DNA of 64,000 nt, taken from positions 48,874,569 through 48,938,568 of the forward strand of contig NC_088776.1 of assembly GCF_954871325.1 (NCBI RefSeq), in the 5' to 3' direction. Of this stretch, positions 59,001-64,000 are shown piece by piece. A program made the translations under genes and the position numbers. The notes under the pieces are model-generated. The model did not search any database, was not told the DNA's origin, and saw only the letters and a program-made list of their open reading frames with translations. The first letter of the stretch is position 1, and each line of letters starts with the position of its first letter. Source of the DNA: Gordionus sp. m RMFG-2023 (Eukaryota > Nematomorpha > Gordioida > Chordodea > Parachordodidae).

Positions 59001-61102
59001 AAAAAAACCTTTTTGGTGTATTTTTTTTCTTTTTAATTCTTAAATAATTTCAAATCTTTTTCTTACTACTAATTCTTATGAAAATAATATTTTGTAATTT
59101 TAGAGTTATTTTTCGACTAGGTCATCCCCATGACTCGTCAGTGAGCGATTTACTATGGAAACTACAGATAAGAATCGCCCACTGGCAGCTGAAGATCTCG
59201 AAATATTGTGTTTTTTTGTTAATTTTTGTTTTTCGTCTTTTTTTATTTAAGGTTCTGTCCTAAATATACAAAAATCAAATCTCAAAAATTACGCGAATTT
59301 ATCGGGAAAAAAAATCAAGCCATTTTTTTAACGTAAAATTAAAGTATTAGTCTAAATGATTTTTTTTCTAATTCGCGAATGTTTTGTGATTCTTAAAAGT
59401 TGTACCAACTACTATAAAAATTTAATCATTTTATCATTAAAATTTTGTAATTTGTGCAATTTTTGCGAGAAAAATAATATAAAATATATAATAAATCATT
59501 CACATCAAACACTTTTAATATTTTAAATGGAGATTTAATAAAAGATTCTGGACATGTTTCCTACCCCTCAAAACTCACGAAAGTTATGTAATTCTTAAAT
59601 CTTTTGATAAGTTTTTTTCATCTAGGACAGTGTGATTTTTCCTTTTTTTTAAAAAAAAACGTGTCCTTTTGCTTTTTGTTTTTTATATACCTACAAACAT
59701 TACTTTAAAATATTAAGATTTAAGTTTATTTTAAAAAAATCCTAAGATTTACCTTTACTATCTCTAAGTTTTTGTCCGTGTAGAAGATAAATAAATGGGA
59801 AGAATTTAACGCAATTTCTCCAACCTTCTTCTCGTCGGATAATTTGAGCAAAGGCAAGTTCAATACTTCGATTAATTGATCTGTTGCAAAAGACAATATT
59901 TTTAAAGTTCTAATTTCTGGAATTAAATGTTAAATGATATAGTTGCATTTTTTTGAAATGTAACGACAAAAGTAATTTTTTTCAAATTATATTTTAAAAA
60001 TATTACAAATATTTATATATCTCTCATCTATTTTCTCTATACGATGATTATCTAAATTCAAAATTACTTTTTATTAGATATAATGTCTCATTCACATCAT
60101 GCTCTAAAGTAAAACGTTTGTTTAATCTAGGAAAGCTCTTATTTAGAAATCCAGTATGCCTCTTAGACAATTTTGAAAAATATTTGGTTGTTGTCGAATA
60201 AAAATTTATTGAACCCAATTTATTTTTGAAAAATAAAATTGCATCTTGTTATGTAAATATTTTTTCAGTGCAATAAATATTATATTCTGGTATATATATT
60301 TTTTTCAGTTTTATATCTATATTTAAATTTTATTTTTATTTTACAACCCTTTGATCAAAATTTGTACAAAATAATTTTGTATAATAATAATTTAAAAAAT
60401 GATGATTTATATTAAATATACATAACGCTTGAAATGTAACTAGTTAATTAATATAAATTAAAAATCAAAAAGTTACCTTTTTAAGAATGTAACTATAATT
60501 TATAGTTACTTTTCACAACTAACTTTTAACAACGCTAATGTTTTGTTAAGAATTTAATTAGATTTTAAAATTCAATATTGGTTCTGGAACTCCACTCTAA
60601 GCAAATGAAATTTAATTTGTTCCTTAATTTTTCGAAATTTGAAGATTAATTTTTATAGAAATTAAAGGATTTCAAATCAAAGATTTTTTCCTATCGAATA
60701 CTTTCTATCAATATTCTCATATCTTGAGGTATTTTGATAACAGTTGTTTGTTAAAAGAAAAAAAATTAATAGTAATATTCAATCAAACTCTCAAAAATTG
60801 TTCGTATTTTAAATTTACAATTTCAGAGTAACTCGCCTAATTCGAGCACAAAAAAACATTTTAATTACTGAATAAATTACTCAAGAGCTATAAATATTAC
60901 AGATAATTAATTAAGGTATTAATTAATAACTTTTTGATGGGTCAGTGTCTAAATTAGCCTGGAAAACTTTGATAAAACTTCGATGAGTTCGGTCAATAAA
61001 GTGGATTGCCGTGTACCATAATTTTTTGCAGCCCATTTCATTGATGTAAAAACTTATTTTTTCGCATACCTCAAAATCGATGTCTGGCAAAATGGAAGAC
61101 GT
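46796..61102 (-). CDS. WDR19: WDR19 / IFT144, fifteen exons, N-terminus missing
   Basis: Subunit of the IFT-A complex, which drives retrograde transport in cilia and imports membrane proteins. Exons from 61102 to 46796 join at GT-AG sites with matching phases and total 3186 bases (1061 codons plus stop). In order: end of the first WD propeller, second propeller (VTCFGISNESLF, RLTVHPNMCILVFVD, IIWDL...VYVYMSKTIHG), the first TPR-like repeats (LQLAWKRL..ALRLM), the later TPR region (LAGDYYLKANLLEQALKNYL; AHRILYQTY...LQLMLLHSYKIAK; AALQCWKAGLEAAAYKIA) and the C-terminal zinc ribbon (CKFCG..CSKCG..PYCILTG..CCPSCNFPYL). These follow the order of vertebrate WDR19 as I remember it. Vertebrate WDR19 is about 1340 residues, so roughly the first 400 are outside the window. 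Introns of 0.1-3 kb hold several transposons. Sequence is divergent but has no break, so it is probably functional. Confidence 0.92.
47237..47456. mobile_element. CTGTGTCCTAAA-type MITE in last WDR19 intron
   Basis: Inverted ends ACTGTGTCCTAAA and GTTTAGGACACAGCCC, with a generally palindromic A/T interior. It makes up about half of the 473-bp intron. A related pair of ends lies at 59235-59635. Confidence 0.65.
47515..47937 (-). CDS. WDR19: WDR19 exon 14
   Basis: 423 bases, 141 codons, acceptor TTCGCATTTACAG, donor GTATAA, phase 0. It contains AKLLMRLIFEFPSQF and SVLISAALQCWKAGLEAAAY KIAVLIF, matching ARMLIRVANNISKFPSH and [20 protein letters not shown]. Between them is an insertion of about 45 residues (SSPSIKSEGVKNLNQH...) absent from vertebrates as I recall. 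Confidence 0.94.
48000..48151 (-). CDS. WDR19: WDR19 exon 13
   Basis: 152 bases, acceptor TTTTTTAAAAG, donor GTAATA. Encodes LFEDAHRILYQTYKSLILNM ... DLQLMLLHSYKIAK, matching NAHDVLFSMY ... TNLMILHSYILVK. The open frame upstream of the acceptor (MAKVCLVTF) is intronic. Confidence 0.94.
48540..48885. repeat. GCCCGGCCCAT repeat in WDR19 intron
   Basis: Repeated CCCGGCCCATTATAA and CGGCCCAGCCAATTATAATT units spaced by A/T tracts. It ends four bases before the donor of exon 12. Confidence 0.5.
48890..48986 (-). CDS. WDR19: WDR19 exon 12
   Basis: 97 bases, acceptor CTTATTTAG, donor GTGAAT. Encodes DLKTLLNLYIYCGKISESNK and IALIICDMEKEN, matching [30 protein letters not shown]. Ends phase 1, G + GA = Gly. 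Confidence 0.93.
49200..49466 (-). CDS. WDR19: WDR19 exon 11
   Basis: 267 bases, 89 codons, acceptor ATTTATAAAG, donor GTAAAT. Starts ALKNYLTCAKSITEDCRISS, matching RALKHFLKC, and continues with a helix pair (AITGLLTTITRLYTPD; ALNEVVTFLLRPNNYEK). Missed by simple ORF listing because no ATG lies near its start. Confidence 0.93.
50143..50350. repeat. tandem duplication, period 115 bp
   Basis: CGAGATTTATACGG...CGATGGGAAACTCGGAT at 50143 recurs at 50258, followed by the same ACAATTGAATTAACTATAAA tail. The second copy has a short internal deletion. It lies in a WDR19 intron. Confidence 0.85.
50516..50631 (-). CDS. WDR19: WDR19 exon 10
   Basis: 116 bases, acceptor GGCCACAAAG, donor GTTACT. Encodes HFYFKIADYFNQKGSHLLAG and DYYLKANLLEQ, matching the [20 protein letters not shown] TPR repeat. 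Confidence 0.93.
50846..51157 (-). CDS. WDR19: WDR19 exon 9
   Basis: 312 bases, strong polypyrimidine acceptor (TTTCCTATATCTCACCAAG), donor GTACAT, phases 1 and 1. It encodes VPSLRESRIKDLGQKLVSLE ... NDLITYHYMRKVFEIIDENG; the last part lines up with the LAQQHNKMEIYADIIG helix. The open frame continues upstream of the acceptor, but only this start restores phase with exon 8. Confidence 0.82.
51158..53479. other. WDR19 intron, no further exon proven
   Basis: A 2.3-kb intron by the phase-compatible model. Two open segments were examined as missed exons: minus strand about 53060-52780 (DQDLIDLMGS..) and 53215-53160 (MYDQIGEKFVDWHN). Neither keeps phase with both neighbours. The plus-strand frame 52695-53042 has no recognisable similarity. 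Confidence 0.5.
53480..53588 (-). CDS. WDR19: WDR19 exon 8
   Basis: 109 bases, acceptor ACAATTAG, donor GTTTTT. Encodes FSNPVKDILNLPNETDHPND and TDPELRHMLNEMEKN, an acidic linker. No direct match to vertebrate WDR19; it is placed by open frame, splice signals and phase. Confidence 0.7.
53768..53949 (-). CDS. WDR19: WDR19 exon 7
   Basis: 182 bases, acceptor TTTTATTTAG, probable donor GTTGAT. It encodes KHACKHFGQLLTHQALSMIA and MSEDRETASRFIKCLFQDSG. The frame stays open past the donor, but the phase 0 join to FSNPVKD is the best fit. Helical and TPR-like; similarity to vertebrate WDR19 is weak here. Confidence 0.75.
53985..55043 (+). mobile_element. TAGAGGTCTG-type hAT element in WDR19 intron
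   Basis: Ends TAGAGGTCTGTAATGAGAGG and CGCCCACTTCAGACCTCTA. Near 54600-54715 the plus strand carries LATPAFRGSFEQGFNITG, FIEPRSTF and NPDNV in order, the decayed hAT dimerisation region. Stops interrupt the frame. Flanks TAGTAAGG and TAGTGTAA share only part of an 8-mer. Confidence 0.8.
55754..56224 (-). CDS. WDR19: WDR19 exon 6, end of propeller 2 and start of TPR
   Basis: 471 bases, acceptor TTTCTCTATCAAG, donor GTTCGC. The G|GT join completes TIHG. The first half closes the second propeller (NPFTVITAFLSLGTLSFWSL). The middle is a low-conservation, Asn/Glu-rich linker (SSENINIPKNNN, NQNDNNNIIKRF). The end starts the TPR-like region (ALDIGHLQLAWKRLHLLREN, FLIKALRLMRIDW), matching LKRFSDAWEMCRILND...AIRVYRRIG of vertebrates. 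The linker is longer than I recall in vertebrates. Confidence 0.9.
56530..56925. mobile_element. TAGAGGTCTG-type MITE in WDR19 intron
   Basis: The right end CGCCCATTACAGACCTCTA is clear; the left end (GGGGTGTGCGGAAGGTTAAA) is eroded. GGTTAAAAAATAAAA, GCGGGTTAAAC and GCGGGTTTTCGG repeats fill it. It is a deleted relative of 53985-55043. Confidence 0.55.
57818..58037 (-). CDS. WDR19: WDR19 exon 5
   Basis: 220 bases, acceptor GGAAAAG after a CTTT-rich tract, donor GTAATT. Encodes THIIWDLSLHESF...ELLVYVYMSKTIHG, matching VLWENWPMDKGVF...KVYTYVFHKDTIQG. Phase 1 end. The C14 run at 57792-57805 lies only 12 bases past the donor. Confidence 0.93.
58221..58394 (-). CDS. WDR19: WDR19 exon 4
   Basis: 174 bases, 58 codons, acceptor GTCAGAATCAG, donor GTATAA. 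It ends with FSIKRLTVHPNMCILVFVDS and AGNHFFYDL, matching the [20 protein letters not shown] strand of the second propeller. Confidence 0.92.
58826..58942 (-). CDS. WDR19: WDR19 exon 3
   Basis: 117 bases, 39 codons, phase 0 both ends, acceptor TTTTTATCTCAG, donor GTAAAG. Encodes DETIIVADNSLILKGVTCFG and ISNESLFYANQK, matching [20 protein letters not shown]. Confidence 0.9.
59235..59635. mobile_element. CTGTCCTAAA-type element in WDR19 intron
   Basis: GTTCTGTCCTAAATATACAA at the left and TCATCTAGGACAGTGTGA at the right are inverted. No transposase frame. It lies between WDR19 exons 2 and 3. Confidence 0.5.
59753..59880 (-). CDS. WDR19: WDR19 exon 2 of those seen
   Basis: 128 bases, acceptor TTTTGCAACAG, donor GTAAATC. 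QLIEVLNLPLLKLSDEKKVG then EIALNSSHLFIFYTDKNLEI: a WD strand pair that matches the [20 protein letters not shown] region of vertebrate WDR19. Confidence 0.88.
60931..61102 (-). CDS. WDR19: WDR19 exon 1 of those seen (possible)
   Basis: 172 bases, donor GTTATT at 60930. It encodes TSSILPDIDFEVCEKISFYI, MGCKKLWYTAIHFIDRTHRS and ends DTDPSK; MGCKKLWY may match the MNNRAWFY strand of WDR19. The phase 1 end plus AT of the next exon gives Asn. The acceptor is uncertain (CAATGCAG before 61102, or 10 bases upstream) and has a weak pyrimidine tract. Less certain than the following exons. Confidence 0.55.
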
Positions 61103-61616
61103 CTGCATTGTGCTTATATGTCTCTATTTTTTGTTGCAAATAATTTAATATAAGATAATTAAAATTCATAGCCCCCCCCCCATAAACAATTGTAATTAAA
61201 TGGAAATGAAGGACGAAGAAATTATTAAAATGTTCCACCCCACCTCCTTCTAGCTAAATCAAAGCAAAAGTAGGAATACTTTATATAAATTAGGTGATTT
61301 ATCTGAATTCCTCTTGGGTGATATTTTTCTTACTATTTTAAGCATAAAAATATAATGTTACAAGGTTTTTTCAAAAATCTCCGTTCAAAAATTTATTTTT
61401 CCTATTTATGAACTATGGGCATAACGATGGGGAAAGGGGAGTTCCTCTACTTCTGAAATAGTCTGTTTTCGTAAATAGCATTTAAAGCTAATAAAAAAAA
61501 TTTCATCTTAAATCATAATATATTACTATAAAAAAATAATTTGAAAGAAAAGTAAGTAAAAGTTATAACATTTTTAAAATAATGATAATTCAAAATTTTC
61601 ATTAAAAAATAAGCAT

Positions 61617-61805
61617 TTTAGACTGTATCCAAAAAACTTTCGCAAATTTTAAAATTTTGAAATCTATATTAAAGTTAATCAAATTTTCTAGAATTATGTT
61701 TTGGACAAGTTTATATTTTTATAATTAAAATAGCTTGTTTATTTATTTTCATTAAAGTTTTGAAAGTTTGTGAATTTAAAATTTTTATTTTTGGATACAG
61801 CTTAA
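61617..61805. mobile_element. palindromic MITE (CTGTATCCAAAAA ends)
   Basis: GACTGTATCCAAAAAACTTT and the inverted TTTTGGATACAGCTTAA flank an A/T interior that is itself roughly palindromic (GCAAATTTTAAAATTT, AAAATTTTTATTTTTGG). Similar in design to 47237-47456. Confidence 0.6.
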
Positions 61806-61809
61806 ATAA

Positions 61810-63280
61810 AAAATATAAATTAAAAACTAAAAATTATTTTAAAAAAATTAACATAGCCAAAGGCCTGCACTAAATGGATAGCAAAATACCCATCTAATAA
61901 TGCTTTCTCTCCAGCCCCCCCCCCCAACCAATAACCAAATCCTAGCTATGCCTAAGTTATGAATTGAGATTATTGCTAGTTGCGAGCACATGCCATTTTT
62001 TTCTGTATAAAAATCAACACCTTAAATATCCTTTTATCCCTTTGAAAAATTTAAATTGGAGTATTTTACCCAAATTCGATAGACACTTATAGAGAGATCC
62101 ACACCGAACAACCAGTATTATTTATAGAATCTAAACCGAACCTGAGCTGAATCTTTAAAAAGGTCTGTGAATCGACTTGAACCTTTTGATATCATTTAAA
62201 GATTATTATCAATCATTTTTGATTAATAAGTATCAGTAGTCCTTTTTAGATATTTTTGTATATTTCTATTTGACAGAGAATCAGAGATTTCTACACCCCC
62301 ATAATTACGATTCCATTTTTTATGCGCTAATACCAAATCAGAATTAGCAAAGAAAGGAAATTCAAATAGAAACTACTCGCTACAATTTTATTTAACGAGA
62401 TCTTCATAATTCCTTGCCTTTCCCCAATTTCGATGATGTTAGCGTCACCCCCGCAGTGGTATTAGTCTCTAACGCCAGATACATATGAAGATGTTTTCAA
62501 CCAAATAATTTACTTTTCCCTCTTATAGATGTAAGTTAACAGAGGAGAATCTTGAAAATATTTTAATTGTATAAGGGCTTAATATGATTTTTTAGGGAAT
62601 ACCACAAAAAATATTTTTGAATATGTGCTTTTAAAGAAAAGTTTTTATGCGAAAAAGTTAGCACCAGCTTTAAAAGGTTCAAACCAAACCGATATTATTT
62701 TAAAGACTTGAACCGTTATTTTTATCCAAACCGATATTCCTTATGGTTCAGATACCTGCACTTACGGGGATATAATATACTAATAATAATATAACGTATA
62801 TAAATTAATGTATGCAGTTAATTGTAATCTGGATGATTAGCGGAATATTTTTTTACATTTTCGGAATCTTGCGCAATTTTGTGTAAACAAAGCATTCGTT
62901 GTTGATTATCAAAGAATTTCATATAAACTATATGGAACAAATTATTGTAGCAATGCAGTGGGATTCTTTTCTGAATAAAGTTGGAATAACCCATTATGAT
63001 TCCCTAAAATATTTTAAAAAAATTGAATATATTATAAATATAATAATTAAAACTTCTAATATTTTAAATAAATATTCAGTATTTCCCGTCTTTCTTATTA
63101 TTAATAAGGCTGGTTATCAAAATTATATATAAATATGTTACATTATATTATTTAGTAACTAATGTAGAAATATCTAAATAATTTTAATATTTTAAATGTA
63201 CCATCATTTCAATTCAAATAATGTTACATAATTATAAAATTATTGTTTGTAGTTTGTTATCTTATAAAATAACTGTTGCT
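61810..63280. other. no confident gene
   Basis: Contains a C11 run (61915-61925) followed by AAATCCTAGCTATGCC, hAT-terminus like, and an element-like span of about 62090-62770 with AACCGAACC and AAACCGATATT motifs and minus-strand codons MYLALETNTTAGVTLTSSKL (about 62480-62420). The frame 62899-63132 (plus) and an overlapping minus-strand frame are both open and unrecognised. Confidence 0.45.
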
Positions 63281-63286
63281 TATAGT

Positions 63287-63331
63287 AAATGAACCAATAC
63301 AAATATAATTAATATTTGTATTGGTTCATTT
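63287..63331. repeat. perfect 20-bp inverted repeat hairpin
   Basis: AAATGAACCAATACAAATAT, a 5-base loop AATTA, then its exact reverse complement. No T-run or gene context explains it; it may be the core of a small foldback MITE. Confidence 0.9.
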
Positions 63332-63537
63332 TGCATTGGGCATAAATTTTCTACACAATTTTATAAAAAAAGCAAACCAAATTATAGAAAAATGTCTCAA
63401 GAGAAAAATACACGTGTGCTATCTATAAAAAGATCATGATTGTAAACCTATATTTTGTTGGCTTAAATCTAACTTTGTATTTATAATAAATTGTTACAAA
63501 CATGAATAAGCTTTGTATTTTAATTTTTTTAAAAATA

Positions 63538-63690
63538 TATCTGGGACGGGCCCAAAAATTTCTAAAAATAACCGGACCGGGCAGCCGTATATTTTAAATA
63601 GCCATTATTTGCTATAAAAAGTAAGAATAATATTTTTTTAAATCCGGGTGCCGTGCAAATGGTATCTCTGCAGGTAGAGGACTGCACGGG
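63538..63690. mobile_element. GCAGG-type MITE, right half
   Basis: CTGGGACGGGCCCAAAAATT...GTGCCGTGCAAATGGTATCT CTGCAGGTAGAGG resembles the right ends of 14010-14356 and 5824-6052. Directly after it, from about 63682, starts another repeat with GCTGTCCGTGGCCCGACCCG. Confidence 0.5.
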
Positions 63691-64000
63691 CTGTCCGTGG
63701 CCCGACCCGATCCGGCCCGAGCTTCGGGTTCGGACATGGAAAAGTTTTTTTGGGGTTAGGGCTCGGGTCGGGTTATAAGAGCTGTCCGACCCGACCTAAC
63801 CCGAAAAATGAATAATAATATTAATATTCTAAATAGTTATTATAATTTATAATATTAATTATAAAATCATATCATTTTTTATTTATCCATTTTATCTTAA
63901 AATTTCAATCATAATAACATGTCATGTAATTATCAATTATTATTTTATAATTTACCTAACAACCGGATACCAAAATATTTTATCACTTAATTGTGTGTTT

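Noticed and set aside
60923-61108. Reading the whole 61-residue minus-strand ORF as a stand-alone gene
   Set aside because: The stop lies just past a GT donor whose phase fits the next WDR19 exon; an exon is the simpler explanation.

Overview
The window looks like repeat-packed nuclear DNA of an AT-rich animal or other ciliated eukaryote. Bases are roughly three-quarters A/T by eye. Coding sequence is cut into small GT-AG exons separated by introns of up to about 4.6 kb that are full of transposon debris. The two genes that can be read encode a kinesin-3 motor and an intraflagellar-transport protein, so the organism has an axonal or ciliary transport system. I cannot name the species.

Two host genes are recovered, both on the minus strand and both running off the window. 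(1) A kinesin-3 gene of KIF13/KIF1 type: six phase-compatible exons between 8246 and 1367 encode the motor domain from the FAFDY strand to the SNIN motif, with intact P-loop, switch I and switch II. Its first exon(s) lie upstream of 8246 and were not found; its tail lies beyond the left edge. (2) WDR19/IFT144, the IFT-A subunit: fifteen exons between 61102 and 46796 encode about 1061 residues (end of the first beta-propeller, second propeller, TPR-like region and C-terminal zinc ribbon). Every junction keeps phase and the summed length is a multiple of three. The first propeller lies to the right of the window or was not recognised.

The stretch between the genes (8.3-46.8 kb), and most intron sequence, is a graveyard of hAT-superfamily DNA transposons: partial transposases at about 0.1, 9.4, 14.5-15.1, 32.6, 40.9, 45.4 and 54.6 kb; a family of about 200-bp MITEs with termini TAGTGTTGTTAA (several with 8-bp target duplications); elements ending in CAGGGATGT, AAGGGTGTACCG, CAGGGTTGG or TAGAGGTCTG; and G/C homopolymer tracts often tied to CAGTGGCGTAGC-type termini. 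A decayed retroelement-type ORF remnant lies near 21.3-21.65 kb.

The most striking object is a 6.25-kb fold-back element at 37395-43641. It has hAT-type ends, a perfect 8-bp target duplication, two giant inverted arms (about 3.0 and 2.4 kb) that appear about 99 percent identical in their single-copy parts, subterminal arrays of GGGTCG palindromes, about 118-bp tandem repeats (about 12 copies in one arm, 7 in the other), each built around the palindrome TGACAATTGTCA, and a 0.9-kb centre holding only the C-terminal dimerisation domain of a hAT transposase. Its ends match the small MITEs in the same window, so it may belong to the family that spread them.

A few stretches have gene-like complexity that I could not assign: an orphan exon at 26877-27006 with a GTAAGT donor, and patches at 18.8-19.26, 27.9-29.0 and 36.44-36.6 kb. 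No tRNA, rRNA or CRISPR was seen.
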